From positions 8,891,527-8,955,526 of the forward strand of contig JAPWDM010000013.1 of NCBI GenBank assembly GCA_035578155.1: 64,000 bases of DNA. Reading direction: 5' to 3'. This DNA is from Brachynemurus nebulosus (Eukaryota; Arthropoda; Insecta; Neuroptera; Myrmeleontidae). Position 1 is the first letter of the stretch. The number at the start of each line of letters is the position of its first letter. The position numbers were made by a program, and so were the translations under genes. Of the stretch, positions 38,050 through 47,714 are shown piece by piece. The notes under the pieces are model-generated. The model had not been told where the DNA came from and did no database searches. It was given only the letters and a program-made list of their open reading frames with translations.

Positions 38050-39210
38050 AAAATGTACGTCAGCTATTTATATAACGGAAGAAACATTGTCAGTTAACTA
38101 ATAAATTGAAATCAACTTAATAATATTTGAATAATATATTTTAAAACCGTAAAATTTAACTTAATTAATTTTAGGCCACTTCAAACTTATAGAGATGATT
38201 ATTTTAACTCTATATTAAGTAAAAATGTACGTCAGCTATTTGTATAACGGGGGAAACTAAAAAATTGAAATAAACTTAATAATATTTGAATAATATTACG
38301 TAATTATATAAAGTCCTTTGAAACCATAAAATATAACTTAAATTGACTTTAGGTCACCTGAAACTTGTAGAAATGATTATTTCGACACAATATTAAGTGA
38401 AAATGTACGTCAGCTATTTGTATAACGGGGGAAACACCGTCAGTTAACTAATAAATTGAAATAAACTTAATAATATTTGAATAATATAACGTCTTAATGT
38501 AAGGTATTTTAAAACAGTAAAATTTAACTTAAATTAACTTTAGGTCACTTGAAACTTATAGAGATGAATATTTCAACTCTATATTAACTAAAAATGTACG
38601 TCAGCTGTTTGTCTAACGGGGAAAACATCGTCAGTTAACTAATAAATTGAAATAAACTTAATAATATTTGAATAATATTACGTAATTATATAAAGTCCTT
38701 TGAAACCATAAAATATAACTTAAATTAACTTTAGGTCACTTGAAACGGGTAGAAATGATTATTTCGACGCTATATTAAGTGAAAATGTACGTCAGCTATT
38801 TATATAACGGAAGAAACATTGTCAGTTAACTAATAAATTGAAATAAACTTAATAATATTTGAATAATATAACGTAATAATATAAGGCATTTTAAAACAGT
38901 AAAATTTAACTTAAATTAACTTTAGATCACTTGAAACTTGTAGAAATGATTATTTCGACGCTATATTAAGTGAAAATGTACGTCAGCTATTTATATAACG
39001 GAAGAAACATTGTCAGTTAACTAATAAATTGAAATAAACTTAATAATATTTGAATAATATAACGTAATAATATAAGGCATTTTAAAACAGTAAAATTTAA
39101 CTTAAATTAACTTTAGATCACTTGAAACTTGTAGAAATGATTATTTCGACACTATATTAAGTGAAAATGTACGTCAGCTATTTGCATAACGGGGGAAACA
39201 TCGTCAGTTA
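38050..39210 (+). repeat. right-arm 191-bp tandem array (about 6-7 copies)
   Basis: CGTCAGCT within the shared context GAAAATGTA-CGTCAGCT occurs at 38058, 38230, 38409, 38599, 38790, 38981 and 39172. The last three intervals are exactly 191 bp. The inner units are shorter (172, 179 and 190 bp) through small deletions. The gradient suggests that the units nearest the outer arm are the most recently homogenised. Confidence 0.9.
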
Positions 39211-39684
39211 GATCACACATGACATAGCACCATACAAATATTATATGTTCGTTCAATACTTATAATCCCCCAGCTGACGATCTTACCACCACTGGAAGAA
39301 TAGCTGACGGTTGTTTTTATTTTATTTATGATATGAAGAGTTAACTGTAAAAATTTCATTGAGCCTGAAATGACTTTACGTAAATTAATTTTTATACAGG
39401 TATATACAAGCGGCTGACGCATAATCCACCATTATCTTTGCAGCTGACTTTTTTTAAAATTATTATCATCATATGAACATTTGTTTTGCAAATTTTCAAG
39501 TGACCTGAAATTGTTTTTGGATTCTCTTTTCTTAACGCAATAGACATTTTCTCACGACCAGGTCCACCGAGACTCTGACAGCTGACGTTTGTTTCTATTA
39601 CTAACCATATTTGGACCATCGATTCCACATAAAATCAAGCGGCCTGAAATCACCATCAAAAATGCAACGGTGCCTCCCGGACTA

Positions 39685-39814
39685 TGTGTATTGTCAATGT
39701 GTCATCAAACCTCTTTTATTCATTTTTAGTGATGACTTTTTATTCTGTTTTTTTTTTCTTTTTAATTAATTGTGTTTAAATGGCAATATAATAATAAGAA
39801 ATTAAAATTTAAAT
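39685..39814 (+). other. retrotransposon 5' leader
   Basis: This AT-rich untranslated leader lies between the foldback element's right end and the ORF1 start. Together with 36838-36876 it makes a leader of about 170 nt. No internal promoter motif was identified with confidence. Confidence 0.55.
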
Positions 39815-40486
39815 ATGGATAAGAAACTAGAAGAGTTATTCGCTGCGTTAAGTGACAAAATTGAAAAGTCAGAAAATAATATTAAATGTGAAATTAGTGA
39901 ATTGAAAAGTTTATGTCAAAATATACAAACAAAACAAAATGAGTTAGAAAAAAGAGTAAATATTCAACAGGAAAAGATATTAAAGTTACAGAAACAACTG
40001 AATAAAAATAACATCATTATCCATGGTATATTGGAGAAGCTTGACGAAAAGAATATCTTAAAGGATGATATAATTACTCTAATTGAAGAGAAATTAAAAA
40101 TTGAATTAACTGTAGAAGATATTGAAGAAGTTTATAGGTTAGGGAAAGGAGATGGATATATTACTAAACCAGTGAAAGTTTGTTTGAGAAGTTATGATAT
40201 TAAATTGAAAATTTTGCACAGTCGTCGCAATTTAATGGGTACTGGAATATATATTAATGAAGATTTACCTAGAGAATTAAGGTTAAGGGAAGCGGAAAAA
40301 AGACGTATGAAGAAAGAAAATATGGCAAAGATCAAAGTTAAAAAACGCTTAGCGGAACAAAGTTCAGAGGAGGATGGTAGTCATATGGCGAAAATTGTTC
40401 AAGAAACAAAGAAAGTTAAGGATATGGGTGTTATAAATAGTCGCAATAATAGCATAGAATCCAAATCAAAAAACCTAACGCAATAA
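39815..40486 (+). CDS. ORF1 of CR1/L2-like non-LTR retrotransposon (coiled coil + RRM-like)
   Basis: This is a 223-residue ORF opening the retrotransposon. Residues 1-70 are rich in K, E, L and N with heptad-like spacing, which reads as a coiled coil. Residues about 70-135 (from NNIIIHGILE through EEVYRLG to KPVKVCLRSYDIK) look like the RRM-type core of LINE ORF1 proteins. Residues about 135-185 (GTGIYINEDLPRELRLREAE) match the basic segment that follows it in such proteins. The C-terminus is basic and low in complexity. Proteins of this type are known to trimerise through the coiled coil and to coat element RNA; that role is inferred here from architecture. The ATG at 39815 is the first in frame after an AT-rich leader. 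The stop overlaps the -1 frame of ORF2. The frame is intact, consistent with a recent copy. I did not see a CCHC zinc knuckle. Confidence 0.85.
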   Translation: MDKKLEELFAALSDKIEKSENNIKCEISELKSLCQNIQTKQNELEKRVNIQQEKILKLQKQLNKNNIIIHGILEKLDEKNILKDDIITLIEEKLKIELTVEDIEEVYRLGKGDGYITKPVKVCLRSYDIKLKILHSRRNLMGTGIYINEDLPRELRLREAEKRRMKKENMAKIKVKKRLAEQSSEEDGSHMAKIVQETKKVKDMGVINSRNNSIESKSKNLTQ

Positions 40487-43400
40487 GGGAGGAGGACGTA
40501 AAAGTGGTATTTTGGAATCTAGAAGGAATTAAAACTAAATTTTCTAATGTAGATATTATTAATTACTTAAAGAGATTTTCGTTTATAGGTTTGGTGGAAA
40601 CATGGGCCCAAGAACAAGAGATCTTCAACTTAGATGGTTATGGAAGTATATTTAAAAATAGTAGGAGGATTTTTGAAAGGGGTAGACATCCGGCAGGCCT
40701 AGCATTTTTCTATAAATACCATCTACAACATTATATTTGTGAAATACCAAGTGAGTTACACGAGGTTATATGGCTGAAGTATGAGAGAGATTTGAGTCGG
40801 ATTGTAATAGGACTCGTTTATTTACAGCCGCAGTACTCAAGGTATACTACTAGAGATTTTTATAGTAAATTAGATAGTGAAATAGTTCAAATTAGACAGA
40901 AATATAATAATCCCGAGTTTATGTTGGGTGGCGACTGGAATTCCAGAATAGGGTTAGAACAGGATTTTAATTATTTGAGTAGTAATAAATTTAGCTATGA
41001 GTGGGAATTTGATTATAATATGTTCATACCACAAAGAAATAGTAAAGACAGTGTGTTAAATAGTTACGGAAAGGAATTTCTAGAGATGTGTAGAGATAAT
41101 GGCTATATAATATTAAATGGAAGGACTGCTAGTGATAAAGAGGGGGAATTGACCTATGTATCGCAAAACGGTGCAAGTGTTGTAGACTATGTAATAGTTA
41201 CTGAAAAATTGTGGTTTGACAATATTGATATGATTGTTGGGTCGGTTACAGAATCTAATCACTTTCCTATTGAAGTCTTTCTTAAAAGTAGTATTAAACA
41301 TAGAGAAATAAATGATACTTCTAGTAATAGACGTAGTATAACACGATACAAATGGAATATAAACAATGTAAATAAAATTGCAAATAGAATAAGAGGCGAA
41401 GAAAGTAATTTATATCTAATAGGTATAGAGTATATGATAAACATAAATGAAATAGATAAAGCAGCCGATATTTTACAAAATTGGATGAGTTTTATCTGTG
41501 CAGATTTTCAATATCAAGGTAAAAGCGCTAATACTCCAGTTGTCAATAAATGGTTTGATAAGGAATGTTTAATTAAAAAGAAAGGGCTTAAGAGTAGATT
41601 GCGAAAAATGAGAAGAATTAGACAGGATCGAGATATACAAATATTTTTAGATTTTAAAAAAGAATATAGATTATTGTGTAAAAGAAAACGAATGGAATTT
41701 AACCAACAAAGTTTATTAGAAATTAAGGAAGCCCTGAGGGATAATGATTTAAAGAAGTTGTGGGCACTAATCAAAAGAAGCAAGGGTAATCCTAGAGAGG
41801 GGTATATCGATGAAAACAAATGGGTTGATCATTATGAGATGTTATATGGGGATGAAGAGCTAATAATAGGTAGAGATTTTGATGAGGATATAGAGCTTAA
41901 AAGCGTTAAAGAAGATAATATTAAATCAATCGTAGCTACAGCTGAGGAAATTGGAGAAATCATAAACTGTTTAAAAAATGGAAAAGCGGGTGGGTTAGAT
42001 GGTATACTAAATGAAGGTATTAAATGTGTTGTTTCTATCTGTCCAAAAGCTCTTGAAATTTTAGTTAGATTATTTAATAGTATGATAACTAGAAAAATTT
42101 TTCCATCAACGTGGAATACTGGAGTGATATGCAATTTATATAAGGGAAAGGGATGTGTGAGTGATCCTAGCAATTATAGAGGTTTGACGTTAATGCCCAA
42201 TATTAGTAAAATTTACACCAAACTGTTGTGTAACCGAGTACAAGAATGGGTAAGAGATAGAAATACATTGAGTGAGTTTCAAGCTGGCTTTAGAGAGGGA
42301 TATGGAACTACAGATAATTTACTAGTTTTAAAAACACTTATGGATAAATATTTAAAAATAAGTGGACGTAAGTTGTATTTCTGCTTTGTAGACTTTGAAA
42401 AAGCATTTGACAGTATTAATCGCAATCTGTTATGGAAAAAACTCTTGTTACTCGGTATGCCGACAGAGATGGTTAATATTTTGAAATCAATTTATCATGA
42501 AACTAATGCTTGCATCCGTTTGGATAATCATGCAGTCTCAAGAAAATTTAAAACTTATAAAGGTCTTCGACAGGGCTGCCAATTGTCAGCACTATTGTTT
42601 AGTTTATATATCAATAATATAGTTGAGTTTTTCGATCCGATAAATACGTTACCACCTTGCTTAGGAGACAGGGAAATAAAAATACTTATGTATGCCGATG
42701 ATTTGGTGATACTTTCTTGTTCAGTGGGTGGTATGAACAGAGCGTTGAGGGCACTTGAACAATATACAATGGCATCTGATCTAAGATTAAATGTTAATAA
42801 AACTAAAATTTTGGTAGTAAGCAACGGGACCAAATTGAGAGATAATGAAAAATTTATGTTAACTAATTGCTGGATCGAAAATGTTAAGAGTTTTCCTTAC
42901 TTAGGTGTATATTTATCTCATAACGGTAAATGGAGGGTGCATATGGAGCAAATGAAACTCAAGGCTAGTAAAGCACTAATTGGCGTGAGAAAGACCATTT
43001 ATAAATATAATGATTTTCCGATATCTATCGCACTGGACATGTTCAGAGCTACTATTTTGCCCATCTTACTTTATGGTTGTGATATTTGGGGAATGAGTAA
43101 TTATGCGGAGAGAGAGATAGCACTTCTAAATAGTTTTGCATACAATTTCTATAAGGAGTTATTAGGAGTGTCTAAATCTACACCCAACTGCGCTATTAGT
43201 GTTGAAGTAGGTGTAGTATACCTTGAGTATCTTGCCATACAGAGATCATTTAATTTTTATGCTACCTTAAATAATAGTAAGAAGAATTTACAAAAGTTAT
43301 GTTTAAATTATGGGTGGAATGAATACCTTAAAAATCAAATTATGAAGCTTAAGATTAACAATTTGTTAGAGATGAGGGATAATTTGCAACTGTGGTGTAG

Positions 43401-43818
43401 AAGTAGGGTTAAAAAAGAAATTATGGAAGCGGCTCTTTTTAAATGTTTGAATGAAATTGAAACTAAATGCACGCTGCAATTATATAGTCAACTTGCTCAT
43501 TTTAAGGATGGGGCTAAATATTTACAAGTAGCTAACAGAGAGCAGCGCTGGATATTAGCTAATTTTAGAATGTATAGATTTGCATGGGAAAGTGAAAAGA
43601 GGGAAGGGCAAAGAGTTTGTGTGTTGTGCGATGGGTATGAAAGCGTGAAACACCTCGTAGAGGATTGCCAAGGGGTTAATGAATTACGAAGGACCGAATT
43701 GAAAGAGCTTGGTCTCACGGATGTTTTTACACTGTTAGAAACCTATGACCCCCAAAAAATCCCCCTGGTGGTGGACTTTCTAAAGGAAATTTTAATTAAA
43801 AGAAAAGAAAGACTTTAG
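40453..43818 (+). CDS. ORF2: APE-like endonuclease + reverse transcriptase + CCHC (CR1/L2-like)
   Basis: The frame is open from 40453. The recognisable protein starts around the GTG at 40504 and runs about 1104 residues; numbering here is from 40504. An APE-like endonuclease has WNLEGI (4-9), VETW with E32, GGDWN (D144, N146), VVDYV near 226-230, and SNHFP with H253, where families usually have SDH. The reverse transcriptase spans about 480-780: NYRGLTLM, FVDFEKAFD with D630, GLRQGC, and YADD at 730-733. The C-terminus has C-x2-C-x7-H-x4-C (C1039 to C1055), typical of several non-LTR clades. No RNase H domain is present. LSEFQAGFREGYGTTDNL and the FVDFEKAFDS context place it in the CR1/L2 group rather than Jockey or R1; the exact clade is uncertain. 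No ATG precedes the endonuclease, so translation probably depends on ORF1 (frameshift or non-AUG start). There are no internal stops, so it may be active or recently active. It would nick target DNA and prime cDNA synthesis at the nick. Confidence 0.93.
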   Translation, partial: HRIQIKKPNAIREEDVKVVFWNLEGIKTKFSNVDIINYLKRFSFIGLVETWAQEQEIFNLDGYGSIFKNSRRIFERGRHPAGLAFFYKYHLQHYICEIPSELHEVIWLKYERDLSRIVIGLVYLQPQYSRYTTRDFYSKLDSEIVQIRQKYNNPEFMLGGDWNSRIGLEQDFNYLSSNKFSYEWEFDYNMFIPQRNSKDSVLNSYGKEFLEMCRDNGYIILNGRTASDKEGELTYVSQNGASVVDYVIVTEKLWFDNIDMIVGSVTESNHFPIEVFLKSSIKHREINDTSSNRRSITRYKWNINNVNKIANRIRGEESNLYLIGIEYMININEIDKAADILQNWMSFICADFQYQGKSANTPVVNKWFDKECLIKKKGLKSRLRKMRRIRQDRDIQIFLDFKKEYRLLCKRKRMEFNQQSLLEIKEALRDNDLKKLWALIKRSKGNPREGYIDENKWVDHYEMLYGDEELIIGRDFDEDIELKSVKEDNIKSIVATAEEIGEIINCLKNGKAGGLDGILNEGIKCVVSICPKALEILVRLFNSMITRKIFPSTWNTGVICNLYKGKGCVSDPSNYRGLTLMPNISKIYTKLLCNRVQEWVRDRNTLSEFQAGFREGYGTTDNLLVLKTLMDKYLKISGRKLYFCFVDFEKAFDSINRNLLWKKLLLLGMPTEMVNILKSIYHETNACIRLDNHAVSRKFKTYKGLRQGCQLSALLFSLYINNIVEFFDPINTLPPCLGDREIKILMYADDLVILSCSVGGMNRALRALEQYTMASDLRLNVNKTKILVVSNGTKLRDNEKFMLTNCWIENVKSFPYLGVYLSHNGKWRVHMEQMKLKASKALIGVRKTIYKYNDFPISIALDMFRATILPILLYGCDIWGMSNYAEREIALLNSFAYNFYKELLGVSKSTPNCAISVEVGVVYLEYLAIQRSFNFYATLNNSKKNLQKLCLNYGWNEYLKNQIMKLKINNLLEMRDNLQLWCRSRVKKEIMEAALFKCLNEIETKCTLQLYSQLAHFKDGAKYLQVANREQRWILANFRMYRFAWESEKREGQRVCVLCDGYESVKHLVEDCQGVNELRRTELKELGLTDVFTLLETYDPQKIPLVVDFLKEILIKRKERL
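40468..40474 (+). promoter_or_regulatory. candidate -1 ribosomal frameshift heptamer A AAA AAC
   Basis: In the ORF1 frame the codons here are AAA (40469-40471) and AAC (40472-40474), preceded by an A at 40468. This gives the canonical slippery layout X XXY YYZ. A -1 slip enters the frame that continues without a stop into ORF2. The overlap available for the slip is 40453-40486. I did not identify a convincing downstream pseudoknot or strong stem, so the stimulator is unproven. Confidence 0.55.
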
Positions 43819-43990
43819 CTTGGGCCTATGTTTCTTGCTGTATTAGGGAACGAATATTCTCTTTATAAATTTAAAATATAATTTATTATTTGAAATATTA
43901 TGTTGTTATTATGATTATGTATATTTAATGTTATAAATTGATTCGTCATAAGTCAAATATATAAATAATAATAATAATAAAAAAAAAGAC
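43819..43990 (+). other. retrotransposon 3' UTR and (AAT)n tail
   Basis: About 170 nt of AT-rich sequence follows the ORF2 stop and ends in about five AAT units plus a short A run. It stops where homology to the host element resumes. Confidence 0.7.
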
Positions 43991-44213
43991 GAACACTTAA
44001 AAATATTATTTTAAAAAGTAATAAAAATGTCAAAAATAGTAATAATAATAGAAAAATGTATGTGAAATTCGTAATAAAAAATAGTATGTGCAACTCGTGC
44101 GGGATTGTCGATTGCCCACTCAAGCGAATGAGCGCACTCACTACGTTCGTGCGCTCAACTTCACTTTCGTGGGCATTCGACAATTTCCCGCACTTATTGC
44201 ACAATATACTATT
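43991..44213 (+). mobile_element. right half of hairpin-rich MITE-like element (interrupted copy)
   Basis: This continues the element begun at 36609 and matches 48489-48708. It ends in a long imperfect hairpin in which GTGCGGGATTGTCGA (about 44096) is complementary to the TCGACAATTTCCCGCAC region ending near 44193, with an inner GCGCAC/GTGCGC stem. Confidence 0.85.
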
Positions 44214-44279
44214 GTGGGCACCGGTTACATAATTATGACGGTTACCAGTTTTCTAAATTACAGTTAATATTTAATATGA

Positions 44280-44660
44280 AATGTGGTTTTCCGATCACTT
44301 GGTCTACAATGTAATTCAGTTAAATATCGACACATTTTTAAAAATTAGAGAAATGTTAAAAAGCTATTTTTTAATTTTAAATAGCATTCTCGTAGTCTGG
44401 AATCATTCCCGCCATTAATTGAAATAACATTAGATCGTGTAATACTAAATGTCGTTTTCCGACCACTTACTCTACCATGTAATCCAGAAAAATATCGACA
44501 ATTTCTGAAGCTTTAGAGAAACGTTAAAAAGGAATTCTTTAATTTTAAGGAGAATTCTTGTAGCCTGGAATCATTTCCACCGTTAGTTGGAATAACATTA
44601 AGTCGTGTAATATGAAATGTCGTTCGTTTTCCGACCATTTTGTCGGCCATCTGTCCATAA
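44280..44660 (+). repeat. tandem repeat of about 170 bp (2.2 units)
   Basis: TTTCCGA(C/T)CACTT occurs at 44288, 44456 and 44628 (168- and 172-bp spacing). Between them are the matching AAATATCGACA, GTAG(T/C)CTGGAATCATT and GGAATAACATTA blocks. Confidence 0.8.
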
Positions 44661-45274
44661 AATAAGCTCCTCCGTTTTCTTTTTTCCCGACAAAGAAGTT
44701 GTGCTGTATTGCGCTACACATATACTCTCATTTACCCGAAAAAAAGCTAAATCCCAAAAGATACTTTTTTGCAGACAAAACTGTTTCTGAACTAAAAGTT
44801 AGCCCCACCGTTTACTCTCTTTAATACAATCTGTTGGCCGCACTTATGACCGGTAGCGTACATATTAGGAAACTAGTCAATCGTATCTTACATGATAATA
44901 ATATGTGGTTTAATTGCTGGCAGATAATAAATCAAATGCAATGTCCTATCAATTAATATTATATGTATATGTAACATTTATGTATAAACCTATCTCATTT
45001 CATTATACATCTGTTTCATTTTAACCCGTAAAAGACCACGCTATTATACGTAATACCATGGCAGAGTCTACTTTAAAAACAGTTTTCTTTGCAATTTTTG
45101 CAAAAGATAATTTTGGGAAGTATTAAAAAAAGTTCTGCAACGCGCAGTACAAGTTTTTGATATTTGACCTTTTTCATTATTATTATTTTTTTTTTAAATA
45201 ACTAAAATTTTTATTAAAAAATTAAATTTACAATATTGTTTCAACATGTCTTGATATTACAAAAAAAACTTTTT

Positions 45275-45795
45275 TTTAAAATTCAAAAATGAGTATAAAT
45301 GGTTTTGAAGTCGACACTGCGAAATTGTTCCACCTTGATGGTTCCTCGCGTTCTGAAAACCGCAGTGAACCAAAATCAAAAAATCAAGAATTTTCTGAAT
45401 ATATGCATATACGAGAAATCGCATTTTGAAAATAAATTTTCAAAAATCATCGCTTTTTCTCGACTATAAACAGCCTCCATTTTGAAAGTATATTACGGAA
45501 CCAAAAGATTCTAGTTTCTGCCAAAATGACGGTATCGAGGAATAATATGCACTTTGTCGATATCTCAAATACTTTTTGAGATACATGAGGAACCAGTAGA
45601 AAAACGTACTTTCGAGAAAAAAGCATTTTTTTTAAATTGAATTATAGTAAAGTCTAAAGTGCGTGCACTAAAATGCCCATAACTTTTTTATTTTTCATTT
45701 TTAAAAAATAAAATTTTAGGAGAATATTTCTTAAACACCGAAAAAAGATTGATTTATTTTTATTTTTTTAGCGTATCTCCCCTTAATATATGCCA
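45275..45795 (-). repeat. dispersed repeat, partner of 8540-9115
   Basis: Inverted-orientation copy of the 8.5-9.1 kb repeat. The copies diverge by scattered substitutions and small indels. Confidence 0.7.
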
Positions 45796-47138
45796 AGACC
45801 CTGAATATTGTATATAACGCGTTGTACTCTTATCCTGGGAAGGATACTACGATCATCTTTAGGGATCTACTTAACAATTCCATTCTAGATCTTTATGTGA
45901 AATTTCATCAAAATTCGACGAGTATAGAAATAGAATCGGGATATAATGGGTTAAACATATTAATATATCCTTATCATTTCAACCCACCATTATTCACGAA
46001 ACAAACGGATGAATCATGAAATTATCCTCGATTTTTTTTCTTTCCGAAATATTACTAATTCTTTTCGATACTCGAAAAGACAATTCAATTTAGACGAATT
46101 TCATATACATAGATACACAAAAGAAAAACATTTATAGCGTTGTATGTCACTATAGGCGAGTGACACTGTGCACTGTGATGTGTATAAGGGGAATACCCGA
46201 CGTTTCACACGCCGATTCGAATGCTGTTAATCATAATGTCAAGTTTTCGACTACCATAATATATTATTAGATACTTGTAGCAGGCGACATACAGGTAAAC
46301 GACATTTGGTATCTAAACAGTATAGGTATACTTTGTTTCGTTTGATAAAATGACAGTTTGAACTAGAATTTGGACTTTACACAATACTGTGTGAGGTTTT
46401 TGAGAGTTTCCATTTTTATTACAGCCAAACCGTTGATTTAATCGAAAAATTGTTCAAATAAGAGTTGTAAATATTGACGGCGGCAACCGATTGCTATAGT
46501 CAGGAGCGTTTAACTCTTAACCTCCACAAATTTTTTGCATCATTGGAAGGAAAGAGGAGAAAAAATTACATAAAAAAGCTCTTTAAACTATTATTCTATG
46601 TCAACTAGTTTCCAAGAAAAACTAATTTTTATAAACGGAAATTCGCTATGTTATGCAGGATGCTGCGACAGGGGTATTTTAACTTACTAGTAAAAAGATC
46701 CAAAACGGATGTTGTATTTTCAACAAATTTTAGTGATATTCAAATATATACGTCTACAGACTTAGTAAACTACACAAGCGTCTATCCTAATTTTTTTTTC
46801 AAATGTATTTTTTTCCCAGCAATAGACTTTCTAATCAAAAATAAAACTAGAATGGAATTTTTTTATTCTAAAATCTGTTCAGTTTTAACCTTAACATAAG
46901 ATTAACATGTTTTATTTTTTTATTCTTTAGAAAGACGTCATACTTTTAAATGAAATTTACTATACAAAGTATAAATGTATCCATATATATATTTTGTTCC
47001 CCACAACAGAAATGCATATTCTTTTTCATGTGGTTATTAGAAAAATAATGGAAACAGATAGTGGCAAGCATCACCTTACACAATCATTTATTTTCGAGTA
47101 GTTTTAGAATGAAAAGAATGTGCAAACCTTAAATAAAA
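45796..47138. other. spacer with one short R2 fragment
   Basis: Apart from 46590-46690 I see no repeat boundary or gene. Frames at 45822-46019 and 46648-46899 lack features. Confidence 0.4.
46590..46690 (-). repeat. dispersed repeat R2, short fragment
   Basis: ATGTCAACTAGTTTCCAAGA through GCTGCGACAGGGGTATTTTA matches 26550-26640. Confidence 0.65.
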
Positions 47139-47151
47139 TAACTACAGGTTT

Positions 47152-47714
47152 TTTATACTTTTAATTTTAAATGTTACCGAGTGCCTGTGAAACATTATTA
47201 GTGTATGGCGGATTTTTATCCGTAGTTAAACATACACCAATATTCATATGTTCACTAAATGTCCAGCTTTGGCTGATACTTGAACACTCGATGTACTTTG
47301 GCAAATGGCCAATTCATTATGTTAATTAAAATTGACATAGTGTTTGAAAAATTACCAAACTGGATCGGCTGGGACTCGAACCCGGATCTCTTGGTTACCA
47401 GCCAAGCGCCTTACCAACTAGGCAACCGATCACTTGTTCGAGTGCCACTCCAATTCAGTAATCAATCAAACACAACCTCTCTCTAATACGAGACGCAGTT
47501 TTTTATACTTTTAATTTCAAATGTTATCGAGTGCCTGTGAAACATTATTAGTGTATGGCGGATTTTTATCCGTATTTAAACATACACCAATATTCATATG
47601 TTCACTAAATGTCCAGCGTAGTTGGTAAGGCGCTTGGCTGGTAACCAAGAGATCCGGGTTCGAGTCCCAGCCGATCCAGTTTGGTAATTTTTCAAACACT
47701 ATGTCAATTTTAAT
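47152..47714. mobile_element. dimeric SINE insertion flanked by 13-bp direct repeat
   Basis: TAACTACAGGTTT occurs at 47139-47151 and 47715-47727. Inside are two direct copies of a module of about 118 bp (47151-47269 and 47501-47618), and two tRNA-like heads in opposite orientation (47362-47432 minus; 47618-47677 plus, truncated at its 5' side). Each head is followed on its own strand by CAGTTTGGTAATTTTTCAAA. The minus-strand head has loop CTGGTAA (anticodon GGT) and B-box GGTTCGAGTCC. Confidence 0.75.

Larger units (their letters stand above)
36877..39684. mobile_element. 2.8-kb foldback-type DNA element
   Basis: The ends are inverted: TAGTCCGGGAGGCA at 36877 and its complement ending at 39684. 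TGT lies on both outer sides, a possible 3-bp target duplication. The outermost roughly 110 bp of the arms are only partly alike beyond the terminal 20 bp. From 36993 and 39568 inward they become almost identical for about 400 bp. Further inside, both arms run into a 191-bp tandem repeat, with two units on the left and seven on the right in opposite orientation. The core at 37640-38040 holds a small ORF. The layout resembles foldback or Galileo-type elements, but I cannot assign a superfamily. CGTCAGCT motifs recur through both arms and may bind transposase. Confidence 0.85.
36838..43990 (+). mobile_element. CR1/L2-like non-LTR retrotransposon, interrupted by a foldback element
   Basis: The retrotransposon spans a 5' leader tip (36838-36876), then resumes at 39685 after the foldback insert and ends in an (AAT)n-A tail just before 43991. 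Its limits come from comparison with an uninterrupted sister copy of the host element at 48281-48708, in which CCAACAA joins directly to CACTTAAAA. Net length is about 4.3 kb. Microsatellite-like 3' tails are common in CR1/L2-group elements. The flanks ACAA (left) and CGAA (right) may be a short imperfect target duplication. Confidence 0.8.

Noticed and set aside
38050..39210. CRISPR-like regular repeats
   Set aside because: The whole 191-bp unit repeats without unique spacers, in a eukaryotic context, as arms of a foldback element.
39213..39422. 69-residue frame identical to one at 37139-37348
   Set aside because: Identity simply reflects the inverted arms of the foldback element; the peptide lacks any feature and is not evidence of a gene.
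41113..42833. minus-strand frames of 61-113 residues
   Set aside because: Shadows of the LINE ORF2.
47362..47432. possible tRNA-Thr(GGT) gene on the minus strand
   Set aside because: Repeated with SINE body and module, truncated in its neighbour, and poor at acceptor position 1.
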